DNA of 44,715 nt. It comes from Ectocarpus siliculosus (Eukaryota; Sar; Phaeophyceae; Ectocarpales; Ectocarpaceae). The notes below the pieces were generated by a model, which saw nothing but the letters and a program-made list of their open reading frames with translations, was not told the origin of the DNA and searched no databases. Of the stretch, positions 17,738 to 29,381 are shown piece after piece (positions within the stretch are counted from its first letter, which is position 1; the number at the start of each line of letters is the position of its first letter). The translations under genes and the position numbers were made by a program. Location: positions 1 through 44,715 of the forward strand of contig FN648780.1 of the NCBI GenBank assembly GCA_000310025.1, given 5' to 3'.

Positions 17738-20700
17738 CTTAAGTACAGTTGGACAGACCTATCAGCGTGTATGGTACAAAATATGAATGAAGCCGGGAAG
17801 GGTAAAAGATACAGCACCTGTCGCTACAAAGATCCTGGGGGGATAGCTGTAGTTGTCTTCAGACGTGTGCGTCCACGTGACAAGTGCGTGTGATTGCGAG
17901 GGACACCAGAGTTTTTTTATATATATATATATTTTAGTTCACTTTTGTCGTGCGCCAGTCTGCCGCCAGCTGCTGTGGTGTTTTCTGCTGGTGCCTCGCA
18001 GCGTGCCTATATCGTTTACTTTTACGCTTTTCTGGTGTCGGCGGCTGTCCTCGCTGTCGCCCAGCAACGGCTATCTGCCGATTCGCCCGCAGCCTGTGTG
18101 TGTGAGAACCAATTAGTTTTTCCCCTCAAACACCAACCCCGTCCAGCGCAGAGGTTCCACGAAGAAGTCAAAAGGCATATATACAGTTAACGCCCGCAAT
18201 GAAGATTTTGTTTTTTAGAAATATAGGCTCACTTTTCCAGGAAAAAAAAGAAAATACTGTTAAGAAATATGGCTAAGTCTGGGTCACACACGAATAAATT
18301 TCTCAACAAGAAACAGCGGCGACCGCTGCCCTACTACGTAAGAAACGAGGGGTTACGGGAATGTGTCGAATAGGAAACATCCCACAGCTCCTCCTATCTC
18401 TCGCTCTTTCCCCCGTCTCCCACTACCCCCCCCCCCAGTGCATGTATATTTGTACGACAAGGGGGGAGTGTGTTTTTTTTCCGGCGCCCCCTACGGCCCC
18501 TTGCCGGCTCTGGCGCCTTCTGGGTCTCCGGCTCTGGCCCGGCACACCAGACAGGCTGCGAACCAATATATGCTGTCTGCTGTACGGTTTTGATGGTGCT
18601 CTCCGCCAACTCTCGTGAGCAGAGAAAATAAGAAATTGCCGACTTGAGAAATTCAGCAGGATTTGGCGGCACGATAAAATAAGAAACCTTACATAAGAAA
18701 TTGGACGACATACAATACGCTGAGTTTGTAGCCCACAAGAAGAATTTGAGGCTGGACCTGAAATAAGCGTTTCTTTGTTGCGGGTGCTAACCGTAGACTA
18801 TAGCTGGCATCCCTCCGGAGTGGGGTAAAGAGAGCACCGCGGCAGGGGGTGATGCAAGAATTAATATGGAAAGAGCAAACACAGATATTTCTTTGTAGAG
18901 TACGCACTGTTCGTTCGTCCCACACTCACTCTGCATTTACTATGTCATTTTTTTCCCTGATGCTGCGTATCAACCAGCGGCGGATTCCAGGCCGCCAAAT
19001 GACTTGAAACTCATGAGAGCCGTATTGTCGCCCAGGAAACCCACACACACACCCTCGCCACAGGCGGGCGGAGAAGAAGCGTTGTATTCGCGCGTTTAGC
19101 ATGCAAACAGTCTGGTTATAGGGCAGTGGCCGTTACCATCATGGTGTGTGCCGCACAACTTACATTCCGGAGAGAATAAGAGGCCACACGTGCCGAATAA
19201 ATTGGATGGATGGATGGGTGGATGTGGAAAGGTGGGGCAAATCGAATGAATCTATAGACAAGAACAGCGCGCGTGTTGTGTATTTATCAAATATTCGTAG
19301 AAAAATGGATACACGTAGTAAGCACACACAGCCACACCATCACGAACTCCTGAGTACAAATACACTCATCATGTACGTAGGAGTCAAACAGACAGACTAA
19401 CGGAAACAAACACGAACTCACGTACGCAGTGACCTGGGCGCAGAACATTATTTTTCTCGTCACTATTAGTTCTACTACATGTACGTTCGTTCATACAACG
19501 TCGTTCTTTGTCCGGTCCTACTTTCCGACTTTCTTTGTGCAACATTGGGCTGCTGCGGGTCGTGGGTACGTGATAGCGATGTACCACAGCGTTTTCTTTT
19601 GTCTGACTCACGAAGGGTGAGAGCCAGGCTATGGGTGAAACAACGAGCAGCGAAGACCCGAGCAGCAGAATTAAACAGCAGCAGCAGCAGCACAGCAGTA
19701 CAAACTGGAGTCGACGACAGCAGCAGTAGAAAATATAAAAGTCTAACAAACAGGCGGCGGGTGTTGTTCTGAGATGAAGAGAGGACAAGCAAATGGGACC
19801 GACCGACACACAGCCAACCTCGCACCATCAATCAGTCGCGCTCTGAGCCGCAACACCGTCCCGCCTTTTTAATTGATGCAGTACTTGTTGAGCCTACCCG
19901 CTTTACTAAGCGGTTTAGACCTTTCTAGCTGGCGGGCGTGTTTGTTGTTCCTCCAGCAGCGTGCAGCAAGCGCAGGCACGGAGTCCAGACGTGTGCTTAT
20001 TATTATTTTTTTTATATTCCACAACGAATCCATCTCTATCATAGAAAAGAGTCAGAGGCAGATTAGCAATTAATTCATAGCGTCAGAACAAGCTACCTGT
20101 ATGTCTACGATTTCCCAGACAGCATATAGGGACATCTACCCTGCGGGTAACAGGCTCAACAAAAAAACAGTTTGGTAGCTGTCTTGTGTGTCTCATCTAT
20201 GTTATTTTGTTGGGAACGTGCAGCAGAAATGTGTTGGGTACTGTTGGGTAGTCGGGCGTTTTGTGTGTGGCACCCTTGTCGTAGGGCATGCAATCTCCCT
20301 CAGTTTTGTATTCGGATTATTACGGACCGCCGTGCGAGGTGTACTTCATTGTTGTACCCGCTACAGCTGTGCTAGAAAGAGAGAAAATAATGTTACAGCT
20401 GCTTCAAAGAAAATGTAAGACTCTCCAAGTCGAACAGCCGCCTGCAAACAGAAGGGAAAATACCACCCGAACAGCCTCCGCTTCTAAAACGAACGACCAG
20501 CCAACACAAATGTATAACTGTTCATCTATGAGGTTCCTTGATCATGGTCGCGACGTAGATATAGTCTAAACTTCCGATGCGCGCATCCAACACTGGTGGT
20601 AGCATGGCACACGTCACAACACGAACACCTACTACCACCACCACACATGACACCGCCAGAGACAACGACTGGTGGCGTGGGCTACGCTATTCTCGGACAC

Positions 20701-22585
20701 GGCGACTATCCGTTTGACAAGTTGTTTGTGTTCGTTCAACATGGACGGGCGGGTGAAGTTTCGTTGTTGACACGGTCTGCAAGGAGTTTAGTTACAGACG
20801 AGTCTCGCGCTCCCAAAGGCTCACCCATATCTCTCGGCGCCTGTACACCCAAGACTCGGGACGCCCAGAGACAACCTCTTCCTGTAACCAGTGTTCTCAT
20901 GATCTGATACCAAACTCGTCAGCCGTTGTGTCATAGTGCCTTCGTCCCAAGACTAAGACTGTCATCAGACTGTTGATGTTATTTTTTGGATTTTTGGGAT
21001 GCGAAGACCCGTGGGCCGGATGCATGCTGCATTTAATGTGACCTTATCACTCACCAACTACTGCTGTGTACATGTCCCTACCAAACTTCACCGTCTGCAC
21101 GGTCTATGCTTTGCTCTCAACCTCTCTCTGCTGACATTGGCACGATATGGCTTGACTGCTAGAAAGTACATCGGCGGAAGCTCTGGTTCGCAGCTGTAGA
21201 TGTACAAAAGTCCACGTGCGAAGAAATAGAATGCTTGATTGTCCTATTCGTTCAATTGCCATGAGCTCACAGCAGCTAGCTACACAGATGTTGTCGCTCG
21301 CTGTGCACGCGCGTTGTACGTGTGTCGCAGTGCCCGCTGAGCGTGTGTTGTCTTCTGTGCGCGTGTGCCTGTGCGTGTTCTCAGCAGCTGCAAGATGCTG
21401 TGTGCGGTCTGCTGACCCCCCTTCCAAACCCTCTAATAATGTAAAACCTAGCATTTATTAGCGGACACACGTGCAACCTTGTTTTTTTATGGAGCGCTCC
21501 TACTGTACACAATATACATCCTTCGGATTTGTTTTTGGGGTCAGACAAAATGATCAGACAAAAATTGGGTCAGAAATTTTAGAGCGCACACGGTTGTATT
21601 TGTCTGTGACGCTGCCCCAGTTTTCACCCACGGCTCAGACAAATACCTCTGACCGGTATCATTTTATCTTAGGCGTGGGTTCCTGTTCAGAACGCTCAGA
21701 TATTTGATATTTATTTGATGTACAACAGAGTAGAGCAAAAACAACAACAGATGATGGCATCGCAAGGTATAGCACAGACTCGTCCAAGCCTAATGACACC
21801 ACGACTGGACAAACAGACCTGCTCCTCCTCCGATGCGGGCGGTGTGCGTCTATGTGTGTGTAGATATGTGGTAAACGCTGGGGAAGGAACCGAGGGGATG
21901 AGAGGGTGGGGTGAGACAAAAGGTTCACCAGCAGCCTCCAAAAGAAGAGCAACTTTATTGCCCAGCCCAAGTTCAGGAGAACACCCATACCATGATGAGC
22001 TGTAGGCCACTCGAACTGCTGTGAGGTGGCCCAAAAGTTGCTCTGTGTTACGCTCTATCGGCGCCATCTCCTCTACACAGCTGTTGCGGTTTGGAAAGCA
22101 GCTAAAAAAATCGCTGTGTGAGGGGTGATTTATTGTTCTAGGTTGAAGCCTACGTTGCTTCTGCTTGCTGCTGCTGCAGCTAGCTAGCTAGCTGGTTGCT
22201 GACCGCCGCCCCTTTTCTCGGTTGGTTGAAGCAGGACGCCACCTGAGCGGCTGAGACTTGACAGGGTGCTTCTCTGCGATAACAACACCCCCGCTAGATG
22301 CTTCTGGCACCTTGGGTGATAGATGGCGCAGCACCCAACGAAGCAAACCTTTTTTCTTGCAAGCCTTTTCGGATCTTTATGATGCCAATTTTTATCTGGG
22401 CAATTTTGTCTGGCATCACTGGTATAAACCGTCAGTGTACATGTATGTATAGACTTAAAAATACTCTAAATAAGTCCAGTACCCAGCCGGTTTCCCTCAA
22501 CTCACTGGAAAGACTCCACCACTCCCCGTTCGACTGTGGCTATATCTCCAATGGGTCGTCTTTCTCTGTGTGTTTTTTATATTCC
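17738..22585. other. Long intergenic stretch, no recognised gene
   Basis: No domain was found. A 34-codon ATG frame at 18269-18373 (plus), starting MAKSGSHTNKFLNKKQRR, is basic and has a GTAAGA donor-like site after its Tyr-Tyr, so it could be a short first exon; this is weak. TA, CA and CAG microsatellite-like runs occur near 17917-17935 and 19677-19690. 22399-22420 has TCTGGGCAATTTTGTCTGG, related to the minisatellite at 24019. Confidence 0.4.
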
Positions 22586-22588
22586 TTA

Positions 22589-22615
22589 GGCTGAGTCTTA
22601 CGGTGTGATTATTTC
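22589..22615 (+). repeat. Left terminal inverted repeat
   Basis: 27 bp beginning GGCTGAGTCTTACGGTG, an exact reverse complement of 23976-24002, preceded by the TTA duplication. Confidence 0.85.
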
Positions 22616-23492
22616 CGGCTAGGATTTGGGGGGGGGGTCCTTTTCTGAGCAAAAAAAAAAAATGGGCGTCTTACGGGTAGGAAAATAGCATTTTACAGCC
22701 CAAAATCCAACTGGGCAGTTTCCAATAGCGATTCCGGCCGGCCTGTTAGAAAATTGGTTCCAACAGCGATCCTGTTGGAAAATCGCTGTTAGAAATGGGG
22801 GGGGGTACCCCCTGGTCACTGTTGATCGTGCCAGAACGAGGAACTACACCGTCTGCTGGCCAAACAGAGGCCAGTGTCATGAGGTAATGCACAAACCCTC
22901 TGCAGGTATCTAAAAATCAGGGCGTTCTGCGTCGTGTTGGCCGCACACCAGCCGAAAACGTTAACAACCCTGCCACATGCTTCTGCTGACGTTCTTGCCT
23001 TTGGGCCGAAAAGAGCCGTTTTTGCGCTAGTAGCGGCGTGTGGTCATACACATACCCTCTGCTCGCGTCCCAGAAACAGAGCGTATTGTCCAGTTTTGAT
23101 TGCACACGGCCTGCAAACAAACGTGAATCGAGATGTTGTTCGGTGTTGCCTTTTTTGCACGTAGCCTTTTTTTTCTGCCGCTTGCTCCGAGTCGAGTGTG
23201 ATCATCAGTGTACAACGCATGCCATCAGAGAGAGGCCTTTGGCCGACGACATCCACAAACTGCAGCCACTGGCGTGCGATTATACACATGCCCTCTGCGG
23301 GTGACCCATAAATAGGGCGCTCGGTGTCTTCTTGGTCGCACACGAGCCAAAACCGTGTAGCATGTTGTGACTCACAAGAACATGAATCAGCCTCTTTTTT
23401 CCATTCAGAAAAATATATACCTCGAGGAACCGTATTAAGACGGTCGTTTGGATCTGGATAATTTTTTCGGTGCAGGCCCCCCCCCCCCCCCC

Positions 23493-23592
23493 NNNNNNNN
23501 NNNNNNNNNNNNNNNNNNNNNNNNNNNNNNNNNNNNNNNNNNNNNNNNNNNNNNNNNNNNNNNNNNNNNNNNNNNNNNNNNNNNNNNNNNNN
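23493..23592. other. Assembly gap (100 N)
   Basis: Exactly 100 N, the conventional length for a gap of unknown size, flanked by a C run on the left and homopolymer-rich sequence on the right. Frames crossing it are artefacts. Confidence 0.98.
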
Positions 23593-23923
23593 GGGTCCCT
23601 TTTTTTCCCAGACCCCTTTTTTTTTCCCCCCCTGCCCCCGGGGGGGGGGTTTCCCCGGGTCCCACCCCCCCCCCTCAAGGGGGGGCTTTTGGGGGGGGAA
23701 TTCCCAAAAAGGGGGCCAGGGGGGGGGGGTTAAACACCCCCCCTTGGGGGGGGCCCCAAAAAAGGGGGGGCGGGGTTTTTTTTGGTGCCCCCCGGCCCAA
23801 ACCCGTGTGGCCTTTTTGGTCTCCAAAAAAAAAAAAACCCCCTTTTTTTTCCTTTTAAAAAAAAATTTCCCCGGGGGCCCCTTTTAAGGGGGGTTTTTGG
23901 GTTTGGATAAATTTTTTGGGGGG

Positions 23924-23955
<32 letters not shown>

Positions 23956-23960
23956 GAGAG
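23593..23960. other. Noisy re-read of the sequence left of the gap
   Basis: The segment is almost entirely homopolymer runs. About 23733-23925 follows 23284-23480 in order: both end in a GTTTGGATCTGGATAATTTTTT-like stretch (the right copy reads GGGTTTGGATAAATTTTTTG), and both carry a CCAAAAC/CGTGT and a CGCTCGGTGTCTTCTTGG-like step. The minus-strand translations also align. It is best explained as an untrimmed low-quality read end, not a biological repeat. Confidence 0.7.
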
Positions 23961-23975
23961 AAACAAAAATTCCCT

Positions 23976-24002
23976 GAAATAATCACACCGTAAGACTCAG
24001 CC
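23976..24002 (-). repeat. Right terminal inverted repeat
   Basis: 27 bp ending CACCGTAAGACTCAGCC, exact partner of 22589-22615, followed by TTA at 24003-24005. Confidence 0.85.
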
Positions 24003-24018
24003 TTAATTTTGTCCGGGA

Positions 24019-24073
24019 AATTTTGTCTGGGCATTTTGTCTGGGCATTTTGTCTGGGCATTTTGTCTGGGCAA
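24019..24073. repeat. Minisatellite, 13-bp unit, ~4 copies
   Basis: Tandem TTTGTCTGGGCAT units just right of the TIR element. A related sequence at 22399-22420 lies left of the element, so the transposon appears inserted in or beside an older repeat of this type. Confidence 0.75.
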
Positions 24074-24511
24074 AAGGAAATATATTTCCGAAACGCACCA
24101 AACTAAAACGCCCGAGACCCTACCTTGCAGCCGGTGTATTTTAGAAATCTCGGTAACGTAGAATACCCCAAAGTGTCTCGACCGGCGTCAGTGTAGCGAT
24201 GTAGGCAAGAGTGATTGCGTGAGAAAATACGACGCAAGCAGTGTTACAACAGTCCAGCACGACCGTATGTATGTAGTAAGGCCTCGTGAATGCCAGCTAC
24301 ACCTTCTCGTTTGGTTTCATTATTCCAGCTATACGCCCAAGGGACTTTGTGTCGGCCTTGGTGCGTTGTCGGAACCTATGTACCTGTAAGCACGGTTTCG
24401 CATGAAAGATAGATGCCTTCAACGTCAAGACGCTTTTTGACTAACAACACATGAACCGATTGCTCTTCTATTAACCCCACGCAGCCTCGTCCTATCAAGT
24501 ACTTACGCAGC

Positions 24512-24741
24512 ATGCTCGCACCACGACACACCTTCGGAGCTCTCATCTGCACGTGGAGTTGCGGGATAATATCGAGGCCGAAGGGGACGTTGAAGTGGCG
24601 GCAGCTCTCGACGACATCTGGCAGGACCCGCGACACCGCCTTACGCTCCTTTTTTACGACCGCGGATGCAAGAGACGGACTTTCCTGCGACTCCACCCTG
24701 ATCCTACGTGGGGGAATACGATCAACCTGGTTGACCGGTAA
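24512..24741 (+). pseudogene. KDZ-type transposase remnant: catalytic-core fragment
   Basis: One frame (from 24512) gives TFGALICTWSCGIISRPKG, and the adjacent frame continues with LDDIWQDPRHRLTLLFYDRG, then CKRRTFLRLHPDPTWGNT and NLVDR. The order CGII..., about 30-40 residues, LLFYDxGC...L, then VDR(FH) resembles the RNase H-like core of KDZ transposases. A single frameshift lies between 24580 and 24640. GTAAGAG follows NLVDR at 24738, and TTTCTTTATAG ends at 24817, so an 80-nt intron is possible, but the expected FH continuation is not found after it. It is on the same strand as the cysteine-cluster remnant at 16.8-17.7 kb. Confidence 0.42.
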
Positions 24742-24817
24742 GAGCCGCGTTTGTTTGTTGAAATACGCCAGACTCGCCATTCATTTTGCCTTATTGACAA
24801 AGTACCTTTCTTTATAG
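24738..24817 (+). other. Candidate 80-nt intron after the KDZ-like core
   Basis: GTAAGAG donor and a good polypyrimidine-AG acceptor (ACCTTTCTTTATAG). The joined frame reaches a stop within about ten codons, so either another acceptor is used or the gene is broken downstream. Confidence 0.35.
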
Positions 24818-27800
24818 AGATCGCACTCGGAACACGTTTTGACACCCCTTCTTACGACGATGGGTACGGCAATATGGGAACGTTCCTCAAGGCGGGGGGA
24901 CGTCCTGACCCTAAATCTGGAAAGCGGATTTGAGGTGTTTTACGGTCGAGGCATGGCTCCGCTTGTTCCATCATGTACTTTAGCTTCCGGTATGCGATAT
25001 AGAATAGGTGATCAGAGTCGGAGAAGCGAAGACCCCCCACCACAACAGCAGTAACCATGAGAATTGCCTGATGGACTCCATCGCTGCGAAGGAAAGGTTG
25101 CTCTGCGTGTTCGAATTGAGGTGGTGGTGGTTACCTCTCTGCATTCCACTCAATCAAGCAAGCGTCCGTGTGTTAAATGCTTTATCGTTGTTGATGGTGG
25201 GTGACACAATAAACCATAAGCGGGAAATGGGAACTTCTAAGCCAGTTTTAGACACGAACGCACGGGATATGAGCAGCGCGCCATTTTCATTCGCTCAGTG
25301 CTAAGGTCATGGCGGGTGTGCTTCCCCTATTGTTGGTTTCTGCGTATATTATGCTCTCTATCTCGATCTCGATGTCGTTATCTCGCTCTTTCGCTCTCTC
25401 TCCGATCTCGTTGAACAAAGTTGTCTCTCGTCATCATACCTTTATAAATACGGGGTGAGTATCCTCAGCACCCTGGTGACTGAACTGGTGCAGAATGGCA
25501 GCCAATAGCTCTCATTTAGTACGCACCCATTTCACTAGCCCCAAGCAGACAACCACTGAATGCTCAGTATGCCATATATCGTAACCGTTGTCATTCACAG
25601 CTGCCGACATGTTGAGTGTAAAAGGGTCCATACCGATGCGGCACCCCGAGGACGAGGGCCTGTCTGTCGTTGTGTGATTGCTGCAACGGTATTTATTTTT
25701 CCCTTTTTCCGACTACACACAGCAGCCTAGAGTGGTCGACCTCGTCGTCGCATACGGAAACTTCCTTGGATAATTGGATACAGGTGAGGGTGTCTTCCAA
25801 TAAGCGACGTGTAACAAGCGCAGTCGCGTCAAATATACACACTAAGGTGGACATCAAATCTGAACTTTGACAAACGTATTCCTGCGCCAAGAGTGCGACG
25901 TGTTACCACCCTACTAAGTACGTGCCTATTTTGCTGCCGCAACGTCTGCTCTGTGCCCGCCGGCTATTCGTGCAACAAGCTTCCACGCGCTTCATCATCG
26001 TGAACGCGAGAGCGCTGAGTTCTGCTCGCCAGAACGGAAGGATGACCCTTTGCTGTGGAGACCGAACGGGGACAGGGAGCCGACGTTTCGCTGGAATTCG
26101 TTGCGGGCGGAATCGTCCAACTCGATCTTGCACGGTAAATGGATCGGATGTGAATATGGGATTATTCGTGTGAGGTAGGTAGACCCGGAACCCATGTCTT
26201 CAAACTCTGTGCCGAAACTTACTGACCTAACCAAGTCCGAGTAATTTTTAACTTTGACCTTCGGTAGTATTCGTGTACTCGTGCACGGTGAACGAACGTA
26301 ATGCGTATCTGTGGGGAATACGTTGTTGTTGGTAATTAGTCACAACTTGACAGATCGTCACTTGCAACCCAGCGTCATGTAAATGCCTCCCTATTGACAG
26401 TGATACTGATACTTGCTCCCGTCTATAGGTCTGGGACCGTGCGTATCGAAGATGTCCAGCACGATGAACAGGTTCGTTCTCGTCGTCAACATGTTCACCC
26501 ACAACGAGCTCCTGCTGCGTGAGAAGTTGCACGGCGAGGAGCCAAACTTCAGACTTTGACTTTGGCCTCGGCTTCTTTTTGCACGAAAAAGCTTTTCAGC
26601 TTCAACGCGCGTTGTACATTGTAGCATAGAGCTTCAGGGGATGTTGCGCATGTCTAACGTTCGATGGCATTGGGAATAACTTCCAAAATATTACACCGTC
26701 GTAGGAGACTTTGGATCTTCGTCGTCCAAAGAGTGTCGCCGAAGTTGCCTTGCCTTGCAACAACTCCGAATTAAGTGCATGCTGGTGTGCGCAACTCGGT
26801 CGGGCTGAACCGGATAGTATCTATGCACAGAAATATCAGATGGGTTTTGCGCGGTATGTTGGTGATGTCATCACTGCGCACGAGGGCTGGTGCGAACTGT
26901 TGTTTGTCCTATTCATGGGGTGCAACGCTCCTTGCCCATCTCACGCCCGTTAACTTCATATTCATACCTGTCGGCAGGAGAGTAAAGAGTGTGGGTGTCA
27001 AGGGCAAGGCGATTTGCTCCATTTCATTAAGGGTAGAACCCCCAAAAGCAAACCTAACAGGAACAACGGCAACGGTGGTAAAGCCTAAGGGTGATCGCGG
27101 CACGGTAGATAGACGTAACTATATGGAGGGGCGCTCCATAATATATAAGGTCGCTGGAAATTTAAACTTTGGTGTTTTCTATTTCTTTTGTACTACCTGA
27201 TACCGCACAGAGAGTTCACGTAGAATTGCTTCAACACGCCAGAGTCTGTGTCGCCTTGCATAGTGGGATCACTGCTGCCTAGGCACGGGATGTTGTCGTA
27301 GCGTTCGTTAACGGCACACGAGTTGCGCCAGGTCGCCACTCCGCATTTGCAGCTTGGGTGCTTCTGATACGATAAAATAAACAACAGTAGACACCCTGTT
27401 GTAGACTTGATGGAGTAAACCAACGGCAGTAGTAGAATCAGGAACCAGGAACCATTTACGATATTGCGCTCGGGATGGTAGATATTTTGGCACAGAACAT
27501 ATTATCCTGCGACAGAAACGGAGAGTGGATTCCTCTACGCCGGCGATCCCAGGTCCTCTTGTTTTAAACGATACACCAAGATTGAACCTCGTCTCGTTTG
27601 AGTTGACGGAACCTACGCATCTCCACCGTCACCTAATCCGATAGGGAAGAGGCGTGACAAAACGCATCTACTACTGGATGGAGTAATCGATTTAACATTG
27701 TGATAATTCTCTGCTATTTGCTGTTCAGCAGGGGCCTCTTCCTTCACAGCTCCCGTGTTTCCCTCAGATTTTCCAATCCTCTCGTCACCACGAGCTCCTA

Positions 27801-28050
27801 CGAGTGCGAGAGTCACTCGTGCGCTACTCTTACGTACGTCTTTGACGTGATACAGGTGACAGCCGAACAGCAGCAGCACTCGCCGAATTCTCCTATTCTT
27901 CAACAAGCAGGGCGACGCCCAACACACTCTTCCTGGCAAAGAAAGACATGACAACCCTTGACCAACCACATGAGGCTTACATGTACTACTGTTAGCTAAC
28001 CCTACGCCCCTGCCGTGCCACATTATTTCTGTCCGTCCATGAAGCCTGAT
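24818..28050. other. Intergenic stretch, no recognised gene
   Basis: No supported gene. Frames such as 26775-27200 (plus) and 28287-27613 (minus) show no motif and overlap other frames. A TCTCGATCTCG/TCTCTC-rich microsatellite-like run lies at 25350-25415. Confidence 0.4.
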
Positions 28051-28059
28051 ACACAGCAG

Positions 28060-28470
28060 TGCCTCCACCCGTTGCCGTTTTTGGCCACCCTGCCCGAGTG
28101 CCCAAAACATCACCAGGGTACCCCACACGTGTGAGCGGAAGAAAGGTAAACCAGCGGCAAGGTCTATGCTGAACACCCTTGACAGGGTCCACCCTGCTAG
28201 GGTGGCCCGAATCGCACCCTGCAAGCAATCTGCGGCCAGATTTAGCAGGGTGGTGGGATTGACCCATGCATGGCATGTATGTTGCACAGCTGCTATCGCT
28301 AGCTGCGTAGTGAAGGACCTTCCCTTCTTCTTATCGATGGCAACGCAATTCGTTGCCTTTCACGGCCCACAGACCTGCCTATAAAACCCAGACAGCGTGG
28401 ACACCCTGGCAGGGTTTCTACGCGTCGACCTTCTGGGGACCGATTCCCTTGGCAGCAGGGTGTCACAGCG
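28060..28470. repeat. Cluster of CACCCT/AGGGTG motifs
   Basis: CACCCT or its complement recurs about ten times in some 400 bp, often as back-to-back pairs (CACCCTTGACAGGGT, CCACCCTGCTAGGGTGG, CACCCTGGCAGGGT) that form short palindromes. The cluster ends close to array 2. No function is assigned. Confidence 0.45.
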
Positions 28471-28522
28471 TCTATTTGCCCGATAGGCTGGGTATATTGT
28501 GAGTGAGCCGAATAGCCGAATT

Positions 28523-29381
28523 CACCATGGAGCACCATGGAGAACCATGGGGCACCAAGGAGTACTTGATATAATTTGATTTTTCTACACTTACTTCCCA
28601 TCCAGCACCGTGGAGCACCATGAAGCACTTCATTTTTCATCATATTTCTACATTTTCCATGGAGCACGATGGAGAACCATCTAGCACTTGATTTGTAAAA
28701 CGTTTCACACTTACATTTCTCTCATGGAGCTCCATTGAGCACCATGGAGCACCATGAACCACTTGATATGTAAAATGTTTCATACTCTTTGCATGGAGCA
28801 CCATGGAGCACCATGGAGCTCCATGGAGCACAATATTTGTAATGTGTTTCTCACGCTTCCCATGGAGCACCATGGGGCACCATGGAGCACCACGGAGCAC
28901 TTGATGTGTATTTTCTTTCTACACTTTCCATGGAGCACCATGGAGCACCATGAAACACTTGATTTGAAAAATGTTTCACATCACTCTTCCCATGGAGCTC
29001 CATGAAGCACCATGAAGCACCATGGAGCACTTGATTTGCAAAATGTTTTACACGGTTCCCACCGAGCTTCATGGAGCACCATGGAGCGCCATGGAGCACT
29101 TGATTTGTAAAGTGTTTCTGACGCTTCCCATGGAGCACCATGAAGCACCATGGACCTGATTTGAAAATTGCTTCACGCATTTCCCATGGAGCTCCATGGA
29201 GGACCATGGAGCACCATGGAGCACATAATTTCTAAAATGTTTTCCACTTTCCCCATGGAGCACCATGAAGCACCATGGAGCACCATGGAGCAACATGGAG
29301 CACTTGATTTGTAAAATGTTTCGCATATTTTTTCCCATGGAGCACCATGAACCACTTGATTTGATAAATGTTTCACACTTT
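28523..29381. repeat. Satellite-like array 2 (CATGGAGCAC units)
   Basis: About 13 units of 55-75 bp. Each has a run of CATGGAGCAC motifs followed by a spacer like CTTGATTTGTAAAATGTTTC and a C/T-rich ACACTTCCC. It is the same family as array 1 but in the opposite orientation. The last unit is cut in its spacer by the 5' LTR of element A. Minus-strand frames encoding HGAPWCSM-type repeats change register between units. Confidence 0.85.

Larger units (their letters stand above)
22589..24002. mobile_element. TIR DNA transposon, PIF/Harbinger-like (non-autonomous)
   Basis: The ends are perfect 27-bp terminal inverted repeats (22589-22615 and 23976-24002) starting GGCTGAGTCTTACGGTG. They are flanked on both sides by TTA (22586-22588 and 24003-24005). 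A 3-bp TWA target duplication with such TIRs is typical of PIF/Harbinger elements. The interior has three related minus-strand modules around 22895, 23055 and 23290 (CCCTCTGC plus a CGCACACGAGCC-like segment) but no recognisable transposase, so it is probably non-autonomous. The true size is smaller than shown because the N gap and a noisy duplicated read inflate it. Confidence 0.7.

Noticed and set aside
23044-23858. Frames spanning the N gap
   Set aside because: They run through undetermined bases and homopolymer noise.
27613-28287. 224-codon minus-strand frame
   Set aside because: No motif; overlaps a short repeated motif cluster and has inconsistent composition.
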